Position numbers and translations under genes: made by a program
Notes under the pieces: model-generated
The model's database searches: none
What the model saw: only the letters and a program-made list of their open reading frames with translations
What the model was told of the DNA's origin: nothing
In this document: positions 1-9,071 of the stretch, in pieces
How positions within the stretch are numbered: the stretch's first letter is position 1
Layout: every line of letters starts with the position of its first letter
NCBI GenBank assembly: GCA_947499935.1
Contig: CANMQH010000010.1
Location: forward strand, 1-64,000
Reading direction: 5' to 3'
Origin: an uncultured Algibacter sp.
GTDB taxonomy: Bacteria > Bacteroidota > Bacteroidia > Flavobacteriales > Flavobacteriaceae
DNA length: 64,000 nucleotides

Positions 1-1
1 A

Positions 2-67
2 ACAATAAAATCAATTACTGGAAATCATCATTACTTAAATGCATTTTATGCGGCGTTTAAAAACTAA
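2..67 (+). CDS. C-terminal tail of an upstream gene (partial)
   Basis: An open frame enters from the left edge and ends at a TAA at 65-67. It encodes 21 residues ending in YAAFKN, preceded by GNHHYLNAF. Amino-acid composition looks coding and the two other forward frames give less plausible peptides, but the fragment is too short to identify. It may equally be chance. Confidence 0.35.
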   Translation, partial: TIKSITGNHHYLNAFYAAFKN

Positions 68-176
68 ATTGGTATAATTTACGATTCCTCATGCCTTCTC
101 TCATGAAATTTTATATTCTTTAAAAAGTTTAAATAACTTCATTATAAAACTGTAAATACTTCGTTATTTTTACAGA

Positions 177-944
177 ATGATTATTACAGATACCCACACC
201 CATTTATACAGCGAAGCATTTGAAGATGATAGAGACGCTATGATTAAGCGTGCCATTGATGCCGGTATAACGCGTTTTTTTATTCCAGCTATAGATTCTC
301 AGTATACCGAATCTATGCTTCAATTAGAAAAATCGTATCCAGATAACGTCTTTTTAATGACGGGTTTGCACCCCACACATGTAAAAGATAATTATAAAGA
401 AGAATTACAACATGTTGAAGATTTACTTGATAAAAGATCATTTTATGCCATCGGTGAAATTGGCATCGATTTATATTGGGATACATCTACATTAGAAATA
501 CAGAAAATAGCATTTAAACATCAAATCCAGCTAGCTAAACAACATGGATTACCTATAGTTATTCATTGCAGAGATGCTTTTGATGCTGTTTTTGAGGTTT
601 TAGAAAGCGAAAAAGGCGAAAATTTATTTGGTATTTTTCACTGTTTTACGGGGTCGTTAGAACAAGCGCATAAAGCTATATCATACAACATGAAGCTTGG
701 TATAGGTGGTGTGTCAACATTTAAAAATGGTAAGATCGATCAGTTCTTAAATAAAATAGATTTAAATCATCTTGTTTTAGAAACAGATGCACCATATTTA
801 GCTCCTGTACCATACAGGGGGAAACGAAATGAAAGTTTGTATATAATTAAGGTGATAGAAAAATTATCTGAAATATATGGAACCTCACAAAAAACTATTG
901 CAGATATTACCACACAAAATTCTAAAGTCATATTTGGGATATAA
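177..944 (+). CDS. tatD: TatD family metal-dependent hydrolase (DNase)
   Basis: A 255-residue TIM-barrel hydrolase of the TatD/YcfH family; members are metal-dependent exo-DNases in the cytoplasm. Visible ligands are the HTH motif (H7, H9) in DTHTHLY, the glutamate of AIGEIGID (E94), H130 in IVIHCRDA, H155 in FHCFTG and D204 in ETDAPYLAP, in the order expected for the family. Length matches the usual 255-265 residues. The ATG at 177 gives the canonical start just before the metal motif. The asparaginase gene follows after 15 nt in the same direction, so the two are probably co-transcribed; that arrangement is common in Flavobacteriaceae. Confidence 0.95.
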   Translation: MIITDTHTHLYSEAFEDDRDAMIKRAIDAGITRFFIPAIDSQYTESMLQLEKSYPDNVFLMTGLHPTHVKDNYKEELQHVEDLLDKRSFYAIGEIGIDLYWDTSTLEIQKIAFKHQIQLAKQHGLPIVIHCRDAFDAVFEVLESEKGENLFGIFHCFTGSLEQAHKAISYNMKLGIGGVSTFKNGKIDQFLNKIDLNHLVLETDAPYLAPVPYRGKRNESLYIIKVIEKLSEIYGTSQKTIADITTQNSKVIFGI

Positions 945-959
945 AAAAGATAAACTCAA

Positions 960-1991
960 ATGAGCAAATTCAAATCTAATATTTTACTTATTTACACAGG
1001 CGGTACCATTGGTATGGTAAAAGATGCTGATACAGGCGTATTAAAATCTTTTGATTTTGAAAATCTTCTTGTAAATATTCCTGAGCTTAAGCTTTTAGAT
1101 TGTAATATAGATACATTATCATTTAAAAAGCCTATAGATTCTAGCGACATGCATCCAAAATATTGGATTCAAATAGCCGAAATTATAGAAAACAATTATG
1201 ATAAATTTGACGGCTTTGTGGTTTTACATGGTAGTGATACCATGAGCTATACCTCTTCGGTGTTAAGTTTTATGTTAGAAAATTTAGCAAAACCTATAAT
1301 ATTTACAGGGTCTCAGTTACCCATTGGCGATTTACGCACAGATGCTAAAGAGAATTTAATTACGTCCATACAATTAGCGTCTATACAATCTCATGGAAAA
1401 CCTGTAATTAAAGAAGTTTGTTTGTATTTTGAGTATAAATTATATAGAGCCAATAGAACAACAAAAATAAACGCAGAGCATTTTCAAGCTTTTGCCTCTT
1501 TAAATTACCCCGATTTGGCAGAATCTGGAGTACATTTAAAAATAAATAAAGATTATTTATATAAACCCAATACAAAAAAGACATTTAAAGTCCATAAAGA
1601 GCTTGATAAAAATATAGTGCTTATAAAATTATTTCCGGGTATTAGTAAAACCGTTATGGAGAGTTTAATGGCTATACCAAATCTTAAAGCTATAATTTTA
1701 GAAACATATGGTGCGGGTAATTGCACAACCGAAAAATGGTTTATTAATATTCTAAAAGAAAGTATATCCAAAGGTATACATATTATAAATGTAACTCAAT
1801 GTTCGGGAGGAAGTGTGATGATGGGACACTATGAAACCAGTGATAACTTAAAAAAAATAGGAGTAATCTCAGGAAAAGACATCACAACAGAGGCTGCAAT
1901 AGGTAAATTAATGTATATGTTAGGACAAAATATTACTAGTAAAGCGTTCAAAACCATGTATGAAGCGTCTTTAAGAGGAGAAATGTCTTAA
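960..1991 (+). CDS. ansA: Type I L-asparaginase (cytoplasmic)
   Basis: A 343-residue asparaginase/glutaminase-family protein that hydrolyses L-asparagine to aspartate and ammonia. The N-terminal YTGGTIGM motif carries the nucleophilic threonine (T16). The second signature VLHGSDTM holds T94 and the adjacent aspartate. GSQLPIGDLRTDAKENL follows and contains a conserved lysine. There is no signal peptide, so it is the cytoplasmic type I form rather than the secreted type II. It lies 15 nt downstream of tatD and is followed by tRNA-Ser on the same strand. Confidence 0.95.
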   Translation: MSKFKSNILLIYTGGTIGMVKDADTGVLKSFDFENLLVNIPELKLLDCNIDTLSFKKPIDSSDMHPKYWIQIAEIIENNYDKFDGFVVLHGSDTMSYTSSVLSFMLENLAKPIIFTGSQLPIGDLRTDAKENLITSIQLASIQSHGKPVIKEVCLYFEYKLYRANRTTKINAEHFQAFASLNYPDLAESGVHLKINKDYLYKPNTKKTFKVHKELDKNIVLIKLFPGISKTVMESLMAIPNLKAIILETYGAGNCTTEKWFINILKESISKGIHIINVTQCSGGSVMMGHYETSDNLKKIGVISGKDITTEAAIGKLMYMLGQNITSKAFKTMYEASLRGEMS

Positions 1992-2068
1992 AAATAACAT
2001 TTAAAATTTTAGCATTTAAAGTTTTTTTTGTTATTTGACCCCGCTTAAAAACTAAGCAATTAAAATAA

Positions 2069-2156
2069 AGAGAGGTGGCCGAGTGGTCGAAGGCGCACGC
2101 CTGGAAAGTGTGTATACTCCAAAAGGGTATCGAGGGTTCGAATCCCTTCCTCTCTG
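2069..2156 (+). tRNA. tRNA-Ser (anticodon GGA)
   Basis: An 88-nt cloverleaf with acceptor stem AGAGAGG (2069-2075) pairing with CCTCTCT (2149-2155) and discriminator G2156. The anticodon GGA is at 2103-2105 within CTGGAAA. A long variable arm typical of class II tRNAs is present, and the T-loop reads GGTTCGAATCC. The 3' CCA is not encoded. Confidence 0.97.
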
Positions 2157-2231
2157 CTGAGATTTTTATTTTTTAATTGCTTTTTTTTTATATCTTTAAC
2201 ACTTTAACTAATAAAATTAAGATTTTAGAAC

Positions 2232-3002
2232 ATGAAAAGATTATTTTCTATCCTTGCTATAACAGGAATTATGGCTTTCGGAACTGCCAATGCAACCACA
2301 ATTGCGAATACTAGCGCAGCAACAGCCGTAGTGACTACTGCACAAGCTGATGATATTACTGATGGTGAAACACTAGGATTTCATCAAGAATTAAAAAAGC
2401 GTTTTATTGAAGGGGGCGCAGGATTTATGGGTATTGTATTACTTTGTTTAATTCTAGGTTTAGCCATTGCTATAGAAAGGATTATCTTTTTAAATCTTTC
2501 TACTACAAACACAAAAAAGTTAACGCAGAATGTTGAAGATGCTTTGTCTTCTGGTGGTGTAGAAGCTGCAAAAGAGGTTTGTAGAAATACAAAAGGCCCT
2601 ATTGCATCTATTTACTATCAAGGTCTAGATAGAACAGATGAAGGCATAGAAGCTGCTGAGAAAGCTGTTGTAGCTTACGGTGGTGTGCAAATGGGACAAT
2701 TAGAAAAGAATGTGTCTTGGATTTCATTATTTATAGCTCTAGCACCAATGCTTGGTTTCATGGGGACTGTAATTGGTATGATTCAAGCCTTTGATAAGAT
2801 TGAAGCTGCAGGAGATATGCAACCATCACTTGTTGCAGGTGGTATTAAAGTAGCACTTTTAACAACAGTATTTGGTCTTGTAGTGGCTATTATTCTTCAA
2901 ATTTTTTACAATTACATTATTGCTAAGATTGATAGTATTGTTAACGATATGGAAGATGCTTCTATTACGTTAATGGACTTATTGATTAGACACAAAAAGT
3001 AA
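2232..3002 (+). CDS. exbB: MotA/TolQ/ExbB proton channel protein (ExbB)
   Basis: A 256-residue inner-membrane proton channel subunit that would power TonB-dependent outer-membrane transport. It has the extended N-terminus usual in Bacteroidota: a signal-like segment at residues 1-21 and a low-complexity Ala/Thr stretch. The three family membrane segments follow at about 63-83, 162-184 and 206-230, with the conserved APMLGFMGTVIGMI region in segment 2. It heads a same-strand cluster with a small membrane protein and two ExbD proteins, spaced 20, 3 and 16 nt. A -7-like TATCTTTA lies about 36 nt upstream of the ATG. Confidence 0.93.
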   Translation: MKRLFSILAITGIMAFGTANATTIANTSAATAVVTTAQADDITDGETLGFHQELKKRFIEGGAGFMGIVLLCLILGLAIAIERIIFLNLSTTNTKKLTQNVEDALSSGGVEAAKEVCRNTKGPIASIYYQGLDRTDEGIEAAEKAVVAYGGVQMGQLEKNVSWISLFIALAPMLGFMGTVIGMIQAFDKIEAAGDMQPSLVAGGIKVALLTTVFGLVVAIILQIFYNYIIAKIDSIVNDMEDASITLMDLLIRHKK

Positions 3003-3022
3003 TAATTTAAAATAAAGAGATT

Positions 3023-3454
3023 ATGGGTTTACATAAAATAATAAAGTATATAGCTTATGCTCTGGGGATTATTGGTGCTGTTTTAGCATTGGTAATCATG
3101 GTGAGTGATAAAGACGATACTCTTGCTATGAGTGGAAATATTCTGGTTGTAGCATATATAGTACTAGGTTTAGTTTTAGCTATGGTATTAATATTTGTAC
3201 TAAAAGGTCTTTTTGAGGGCGATATTAAAAAAACATTATTAACAGTTGGTATCTTTGCTGCAGTAATAGGTATATCTTATGGGATATCATCAGGAACAGA
3301 TTTAGATTTAAAACCTTTTACAGACAAAGGTGTTAATGTAGATACTAGCGACTCTAAGATGGTAGGAGCTGGTTTGTATGCTTTTTACATACTTGCTGTT
3401 TTAGCCATAGGATCAATGTTATTTGGTGGAGCTAAAAAAATATTTAATAAATAA
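3023..3454 (+). CDS. Small integral membrane protein of the ExbB/ExbD cluster
   Basis: A 143-residue protein with four predicted membrane helices (about 5-27, 38-61, 70-88 and 115-137) and no recognisable enzyme motif. The loop before the last helix, roughly residues 90-112, is polar and probably periplasmic. It sits between exbB and exbD with very short spacers and is probably co-translated with them. In my recollection a protein of this kind is common in flavobacterial ExbBD loci. Its function is unknown. A role in assembling or modulating the proton channel is inferred only from position. Confidence 0.85.
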   Translation: MGLHKIIKYIAYALGIIGAVLALVIMVSDKDDTLAMSGNILVVAYIVLGLVLAMVLIFVLKGLFEGDIKKTLLTVGIFAAVIGISYGISSGTDLDLKPFTDKGVNVDTSDSKMVGAGLYAFYILAVLAIGSMLFGGAKKIFNK

Positions 3455-3457
3455 ATT

Positions 3458-4042
3458 ATGGCAAAAAGAGCAGCACCAGAAGTAAATGCAGGCTCCATGG
3501 CCGATATTGCGTTCTTGTTATTAATATTCTTTTTGGTAACCACAACTATTGAAACAGATTCTGGATTAAATAGAAAGTTGCCTCCAATAGAAGAAACAGA
3601 ACCACCAGTAATTAAACAGAAAAATATTTTTACCGTTTTATTAAATGGTCAAGATCAGTTATTGGTTGAGGATGAAATCATGGAAATTAAAGATTTGAGA
3701 GCAGCAGCTATTGCTTTCTTAGATAATGGTGGAGATAAATCATGTAGTTTTTGTACTGGTAAAAAAGACCCTGAATCTTCAGATAATCCTGCCAAAGCGA
3801 TTATATCTTTAAAGAACGAAAGAGAGACAAAATATAAAGCATATATAGCTGTACAAAATGAATTGGTAGCAGCATATAATGAGTTAAGAAATAAAAGGGC
3901 ACAAGCTTTATACGGCACATCATTTGCAGAAATGGAAGCTAATTTTAAAGACGTAAATTGGCCTGGGAGTAAAGATGCTTTAAAGAAGAAAATCGAGCAA
4001 ATAAAACTTGATTATCCTCAAAAGCTATCAGAAGTACAATAA
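3458..4042 (+). CDS. exbD: ExbD/TolR-family biopolymer transport protein
   Basis: A 194-residue ExbD-type stator. The N-terminal helix (residues 15-32) carries the functional membrane aspartate (D16) in GSMADIAFLLLIFFLV, after a basic cytoplasmic tail. The periplasmic part is longer than in the classic roughly 140-residue ExbD. It has a CSFC motif (C96, C99) and a charged, probably helical region at 115-190. The gene starts 3 nt after the preceding stop, so translation is probably coupled. It works with ExbB and the second ExbD below. Confidence 0.93.
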   Translation: MAKRAAPEVNAGSMADIAFLLLIFFLVTTTIETDSGLNRKLPPIEETEPPVIKQKNIFTVLLNGQDQLLVEDEIMEIKDLRAAAIAFLDNGGDKSCSFCTGKKDPESSDNPAKAIISLKNERETKYKAYIAVQNELVAAYNELRNKRAQALYGTSFAEMEANFKDVNWPGSKDALKKKIEQIKLDYPQKLSEVQ

Positions 4043-4058
4043 TTTAACATTTATAAAT

Positions 4059-4532
4059 ATGTCTAAATTTAAAAAGAAAAAAGGTGGCGAAATACCAGCA
4101 GTTAACACAGCATCTTTACCAGATATTGTATTTATGTTGTTGTTTTTCTTTATGGTTGCCACAGTAATGAGGCAAAACACCTTAATGATTGAAAATAACT
4201 TACCTTTTGCAGATCAAGTAGAAAAACTTGATAAAAAAGATTTGGTTATGTATATTTATGCTGGTAAGCCAAGTGAAAATTATAAGCAATTTGGTAATGA
4301 AACTAGAATTCAATTAAACGATAAGTTTGCCGAAGTTAGAGAAATTGCTGCATTTATTGCTGCAGAACGTGCTTCTAAGCGTGAAGAATTAATACCGTTT
4401 TTGACAACTGCTCTCAAAGTAGACAGCAATGCAAACATGGGATTAATTGGCGATATTAAACAAGAATTACGTAAGGTAAACGCGCTTAAAATTAATTACA
4501 CGACCAAAAAGGGTAGTGTACTCGGAAATTAG
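4059..4532 (+). CDS. exbD: Second ExbD/TolR-family protein
   Basis: A 157-residue ExbD paralogue. The start is the ATG at 4059, which gives the lysine-rich tail MSKFKKKKGGE; an in-frame upstream start at 4008 would overlap the preceding gene and add an atypical extension. The single helix spans about 20-37 with the conserved aspartate D22 in ASLPDIVFMLLFFFMV. The rest is periplasmic. Tandem non-identical ExbD genes are usual in Bacteroidota and probably form a heteromeric stator with ExbB. A strong terminator follows 22 nt after the stop. Confidence 0.93.
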   Translation: MSKFKKKKGGEIPAVNTASLPDIVFMLLFFFMVATVMRQNTLMIENNLPFADQVEKLDKKDLVMYIYAGKPSENYKQFGNETRIQLNDKFAEVREIAAFIAAERASKREELIPFLTTALKVDSNANMGLIGDIKQELRKVNALKINYTTKKGSVLGN

Positions 4533-4553
4533 TTATACAATCTTAATTTTATA

Positions 4554-4593
4554 CAAAAGGCGTTTTGAAAATTTCAAAACGCCTTTGTTTTTT
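4554..4593 (+). terminator. Rho-independent terminator of the exbB-exbD operon
   Basis: A perfect inverted repeat, AAAGGCGTTTTGAAA (4556-4570) against TTTCAAAACGCCTTT (4572-4586), is followed by a T-rich run to 4593. It lies 22 nt after the second exbD stop. Confidence 0.9.
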
Positions 4594-4630
4594 ATTAGCT
4601 TCAATTATATAATTCAGTTATTTGTTTAAT

Positions 4631-5347
4631 ATGCATTATTCATCTGCAATAAAACATACATTTATTTGCTTTCTGTTTGTTATTACAAACGCTTTTGCGC
4701 AAGAACATATAGAAACTAATAAGACCAAAGCTACAGATTCGCTCTATCGAGAAGATCAGTTCTATGCTGGAATTACGTACAATCTACTTGGAAAACAACC
4801 TGAAGGCCTTTCTCAAAGTGGCTTTTCTTTAGGGTTTCATTTAGGGTTTATAAGAGATATGCCTATTAACAAGGCCAGGAATATGGCTATTGGGATTGGT
4901 TTGGGGTATTCTGCTAATTCGTACAATCAAAATTTACTTATTGTTAAAGACGATTCTGGTCAATTTAATTACAACCTTTTAAGTGATAGTAATACCTACA
5001 CAAAAAATAAATTTTCTAGTCATTTAATAGAAGTCCCATTAGAATTTAGATGGCGTAGATCAACACCAAGCGATTACGATTTTTGGCGTATTTATACAGG
5101 TTTTAAGTTTGGTTATAAATTTGCGCAAACCTCTAAACATGTTGGCGATTTAGGTGTGTTTAAATACACTAAGAATGACGATTTTAATAAGTTTCAATAT
5201 GGTTTAACCTTAAGTGCGGGTTATAATACATGGAATATATATGTTTACTATGCACTAAATTCTATTTTTACCGAGGATGCTCAGTTGGAAGGGTCTAATA
5301 TAGATTTGAATGCCGTTAAAATTGGATTGATATTTTATATATTATAA
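4631..5347 (+). CDS. porT: PorT/SprT, type IX secretion outer-membrane protein
   Basis: A 238-residue outer-membrane beta-barrel protein required in other Bacteroidota for type IX secretion and gliding. A cleavable signal peptide ends near FVITNAFAQ. The mature part begins with the family-typical FYAGITYNLLGKQPEGL segment and continues as alternating beta-strand sequence to a short hydrophobic C-terminal strand. I chose the ATG at 4631; a TTG three codons upstream is possible. The gene follows the exbD terminator, so it probably has its own promoter. The T9SS sorting tail on the broken LRR gene at 43942-45544 is consistent with a T9SS in this organism. Confidence 0.85.
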   Translation: MHYSSAIKHTFICFLFVITNAFAQEHIETNKTKATDSLYREDQFYAGITYNLLGKQPEGLSQSGFSLGFHLGFIRDMPINKARNMAIGIGLGYSANSYNQNLLIVKDDSGQFNYNLLSDSNTYTKNKFSSHLIEVPLEFRWRRSTPSDYDFWRIYTGFKFGYKFAQTSKHVGDLGVFKYTKNDDFNKFQYGLTLSAGYNTWNIYVYYALNSIFTEDAQLEGSNIDLNAVKIGLIFYIL

Positions 5348-5393
5348 TAGAGCCTTTAATATAATTATATCTTGACGTTAGTAACCAAAAGAC

Positions 5394-5999
5394 TTAGAGC
5401 CAATAATTAACTAATATTAATTGCGGAATAAAACCTACAAATATACCCATAACAAGCTCTCTAGATGTATGAGCTTTTAAATGTAATCTAGATGTAGCAA
5501 CTGCACCTGTTACAATCGCCATTATAGCTAGAGTATTGTTTATATTTATGCTATAGTGAATACTTAACGCTATAAAAAACATAAATACACCAGCAACAGC
5601 AATCATGTGTATACTGGCTTTAAATCTTAAAATAGCGAGGATAAGACATGTTAGATTTGATAATAGAATACCAACAAAGAAAAAATAAAGTTCTACACTC
5701 TCTGTAGGTGTAATGATGCGTTGTAAAACAAGCAACATAACCATACAGTTTAATATTAATGGAAGGATGCGCTCTTTAGTCGTTTGGAGGTTTATCGTAC
5801 TAACTTTTCCAAGTGTTTTTAAAAGAAAATAAATTAGAACAGGTAAAATAAACACTAATATAGATAGCGATAATAGCTTAGCTTGAATAATCTCAGTAGG
5901 AATATATCTCGGTGATTTTAAGAAATAAAAAATCACCCCAAATATGGGCATGAGTAATGGATGAAAAATATATGAGATACTTTTTAATAGAAAATTCAT
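5394..5999 (-). CDS. Polytopic membrane protein, PAP2-like
   Basis: A 201-residue integral membrane protein with about six helices. KERILPLIL and the C-terminal SRLHLKAHTSRELVMG recall the PAP2 phosphatase superfamily active-site layout, but the full set of catalytic residues is not clear, so I do not assign an activity. It shares one base with rpoN upstream (rpoN stop at 5999), so the pair is translationally coupled. That order is familiar in flavobacteria. Function unknown; a lipid-phosphate role is inference. Confidence 0.8.
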   Translation of the reverse strand: MNFLLKSISYIFHPLLMPIFGVIFYFLKSPRYIPTEIIQAKLLSLSILVFILPVLIYFLLKTLGKVSTINLQTTKERILPLILNCMVMLLVLQRIITPTESVELYFFFVGILLSNLTCLILAILRFKASIHMIAVAGVFMFFIALSIHYSININNTLAIMAIVTGAVATSRLHLKAHTSRELVMGIFVGFIPQLILVNYWL

Positions 6000-7459
6000 T
6001 ATATCTTTTTACGTAAACGTGCCACAGGAATATCTAATTGTTCTCTATATTTTGCTACAGTACGTCTTGCAATAGGGTAGCCTTTTTCTTTTAAAATAGA
6101 GGCAAGAGTTTCGTCTGTAAGTGGTTTTTTCTTGTTTTCTTCTTCTATAACGGTTTCTAGTATTTTCTTTATTTCTCTTGTAGAAACATCTTCGCCTTGG
6201 TCATTTTTCATAGATTCAGAAAAGAATTCTTTAATCAACTTTGTACCATAAGGAGTGTCTACATACTTACTATTTGCAACTCTTGATACTGTAGAAACAT
6301 CCATAGAAATTTCATCTGCAATATCCTTAAGAATCATGGGTTTTAAATTACGCTCATCTCCTGTTAGAAAATAATCTTTCTGATAGTGCATAATAGCACT
6401 CATAGTTACAAATAAGGTTTGCTGGCGTTGTCTTATAGCCTCAATAAACCATTTAGCAGCATCTAGCTTTTGTTTTATAAAAAGGACGGCATCTTTTTGA
6501 GATTTAGACTTGTCTTTAGTGTCTTTATACCCCTTAAGCATATTGTTGTATTCTCTAGACACATGAAGCTCTGGAGCATTTCTACCATTTAAGGTTAATT
6601 CCAGCTCGCCATCAACAATTTTTATAGCAAAATCTGGAACAACATGCTCTACAATTCTATTGTTACCAGCATATGAGCCTCCTGGTTTAGGATTTAAATG
6701 TTCAATTTCGTTGATAGCATCTTTTAACTGTATCTCGGAGATATCAAATTTTTGAAGTAATTTTTTATAATGCTTTTTAGTAAATTTATCAAAGGCATTG
6801 TCAATAATGTTAGTGGCTAACTCTGTATCTGCAGTTTTATCTTTTCTATGTAATTGAATACTTAAACATTCTTGTAAATCTCTTGCTCCAACACCAGCGG
6901 GGTCTAATTGATGTACAATTTTTAAAACCCTCTCAATGTCTTTTTCTGTAGTATAAACGTTTTGCGTGAATGCTAAATCGTCCATGATATCACTTAATTC
7001 TCTACGTATATAACCACTTTCATCTACGCTTCCTACAAGAAATTCTGCAATATCACGCTCTTCGTCATTTAATCGATACGTGTTTAATTGATTTACTAAA
7101 TGTTGCGTAAACGATGTGCCAGCTGCATAGGGCATGGTTTTATCTTCATCATCGCTACTGTAATTATTGGCTTGAGTTCTATAATCTGGAATTTCATCGT
7201 CGCTTAAATATTCATCTACATTAATCTCATTAGCATCTATAGTCTCACTGTCGTTATATTCATCATCAGAATTATCAAAATCGGAATCTAAATCATTTTC
7301 ATTAGCTTCTTTACCGCCTTCAAGTGCTGGGTTTTCTTCTAATTCTTGCTTTAAACGTTGCTCAAAAGCTTGTGTAGGCAACTGAATCAATTTCATTAAT
7401 TGAATTTGTTGCGGCGATAACTTTTGGGATAATTTAAATTGTAAATATTGTTTAAGCAT
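5999..7459 (-). CDS. rpoN: RNA polymerase sigma-54 factor
   Basis: A 486-residue sigma-54 factor that directs RNA polymerase to -24/-12 promoters and needs activator ATPases to open them. Region I begins with a glutamine-rich segment (KLSQKLSPQQIQLMKLIQLP) used for core and activator contacts. Region II, about 55-110, is strongly acidic. The core-binding domain follows, then the DNA-binding helix-turn-helix. The RpoN box ARRTVAKYRE at 464-473 is intact. Length matches the family. No bacterial enhancer-binding protein is encoded in this window. Confidence 0.97.
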   Translation of the reverse strand: MLKQYLQFKLSQKLSPQQIQLMKLIQLPTQAFEQRLKQELEENPALEGGKEANENDLDSDFDNSDDEYNDSETIDANEINVDEYLSDDEIPDYRTQANNYSSDDEDKTMPYAAGTSFTQHLVNQLNTYRLNDEERDIAEFLVGSVDESGYIRRELSDIMDDLAFTQNVYTTEKDIERVLKIVHQLDPAGVGARDLQECLSIQLHRKDKTADTELATNIIDNAFDKFTKKHYKKLLQKFDISEIQLKDAINEIEHLNPKPGGSYAGNNRIVEHVVPDFAIKIVDGELELTLNGRNAPELHVSREYNNMLKGYKDTKDKSKSQKDAVLFIKQKLDAAKWFIEAIRQRQQTLFVTMSAIMHYQKDYFLTGDERNLKPMILKDIADEISMDVSTVSRVANSKYVDTPYGTKLIKEFFSESMKNDQGEDVSTREIKKILETVIEEENKKKPLTDETLASILKEKGYPIARRTVAKYREQLDIPVARLRKKI

Positions 7460-7546
7460 ATTTTAATTTAAGGTTGTTACTCAAAGATAAAAAAAGGAAA
7501 TAGGTTACCAAAGTTGTACCAAATTCACAATGGATTATTTTTTTTA

Positions 7547-8986
7547 TTAAAATTCTGCATTTTGTGGAGTTCTAGGAAACGGAATAACATCTCTAATGTT
7601 ACTCATACCAGTAACAAACATAACCAATCGCTCAAAACCTAAACCAAAACCAGAATGTACTGCTGTACCAAATTTACGTAAATCTAAGTACCACCATAGG
7701 TCTTCTTCAGGGATATTTATGGCTGCCATGCGTTCTTTTAAAACATCTAGACGTTCTTCGCGTTGCGCACCGCCTACGATTTCTCCAATACCAGGAAACA
7801 AAATATCCATGGCGCGTACGGTTTTATCATCATCATTTAAGCGCATGTAAAAGGCTTTAATATTGGCTGGGTAATCAAATAATATAACAGGGCATTTAAA
7901 ATGTTTTTCTACAAGAAAGCGTTCGTGTTCGCTTTGTAAATCGATGCCCCACTCGTTAATTAAGTATTTAAACTTCTTTTTCTTATTGGGTTTAGAGTTT
8001 CTTAAAATATCGATAGCTTCTGTGTAACTAACACGTTTAAAGTTATTATCTGTAACAAAATTTAACTTTTCAATTAAAGACATATCGTTTCGCTCTGCCT
8101 GTGGTTTAGATTTATCTTCATCTTGCAAACGTTTGTCTAAAAATTCAAGATCTTCACGATTATTTTCAAGAACATAGGTAACAACCGATTTCATGAAAGC
8201 TTCAGCCAAATCCATATTTCCTGCTAAGTCCATAAAAGCTACTTCGGGCTCTATCATCCAAAATTCAGCTAAATGTCTAGATGTATTAGAGTTTTCGGCT
8301 CTAAATGTTGGTCCAAAAGTATATACTTTACCTAGCGACATGGCATAGGTTTCGGCCTCTAATTGTCCAGAAACCGTTAAGTTGGTCTCTTTCCCAAAGA
8401 AGTCTTTGGTGTAATCAATATTACCCTCGTCATTTAATGGCGGGTTTTTAGCATCTAGGTTGGTCACTTTAAACATTTCGCCAGCACCCTCGGCATCACT
8501 TCCTGTAATAATTGGAGCATGCATGTAGTAAAATCCATTATCGTTAAAATATTTATGGATAGCAAACGATAATGCAGAGCGCAAGCGCATTACGGCACTA
8601 AATGTGTTTGTTCTGGTGCGTAAATGTGCATTGTCTCTTAAAAACTCAAAAGAATGTTTTTTAGGCTGAATAGGGTAAGTCTCGGGGTCTGAATCTCCTA
8701 AGATAGTTAAAGTACTAACTTGAATTTCTACGTTTTGCCCTTTGCCTTGACTTTCAACCAATGCTCCTTTTATATGTATGGCTGCGCCTGTGGTTATTCT
8801 TTTTAAAAGTGTTTCATCAAAATTTTCAAAATCGACAACACATTGTATGTTATTTAGGGTAGATCCATCATTTAAAGCTATAAAACGATTAGCTCTAAAG
8901 GTTCTTACCCAACCTTTAATGTCGACTTCGGGTATAACGATGTCTTGAGATAATAATTCTGAAATGGTACGTGGTGTCATGTGCAT
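7547..8986 (-). CDS. asnS: Asparaginyl-tRNA synthetase
   Basis: A 479-residue class IIb aminoacyl-tRNA synthetase that charges tRNA-Asn with asparagine. The N-terminal OB-fold domain (about 15-110) contains [16 protein letters not shown]. The catalytic domain has motif 2 around [20 protein letters not shown] and motif 3 [15 protein letters not shown] near the C-terminus. Two in-frame ATGs lie two codons apart (8986 and 8980). The second gives the more usual [10 protein letters not shown] start, but the difference is small. It lies 88 nt upstream of rpoN in the same direction. Confidence 0.97.
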   Translation of the reverse strand: MHMTPRTISELLSQDIVIPEVDIKGWVRTFRANRFIALNDGSTLNNIQCVVDFENFDETLLKRITTGAAIHIKGALVESQGKGQNVEIQVSTLTILGDSDPETYPIQPKKHSFEFLRDNAHLRTRTNTFSAVMRLRSALSFAIHKYFNDNGFYYMHAPIITGSDAEGAGEMFKVTNLDAKNPPLNDEGNIDYTKDFFGKETNLTVSGQLEAETYAMSLGKVYTFGPTFRAENSNTSRHLAEFWMIEPEVAFMDLAGNMDLAEAFMKSVVTYVLENNREDLEFLDKRLQDEDKSKPQAERNDMSLIEKLNFVTDNNFKRVSYTEAIDILRNSKPNKKKKFKYLINEWGIDLQSEHERFLVEKHFKCPVILFDYPANIKAFYMRLNDDDKTVRAMDILFPGIGEIVGGAQREERLDVLKERMAAINIPEEDLWWYLDLRKFGTAVHSGFGLGFERLVMFVTGMSNIRDVIPFPRTPQNAEF

Positions 8987-9071
8987 TAATTTTATAATGT
9001 AAATATAAAAAAGCGTACTGGCTTTTCTGCAATACTTGTTTAAAAAACCAATTTATATTACAACTAAAGGG

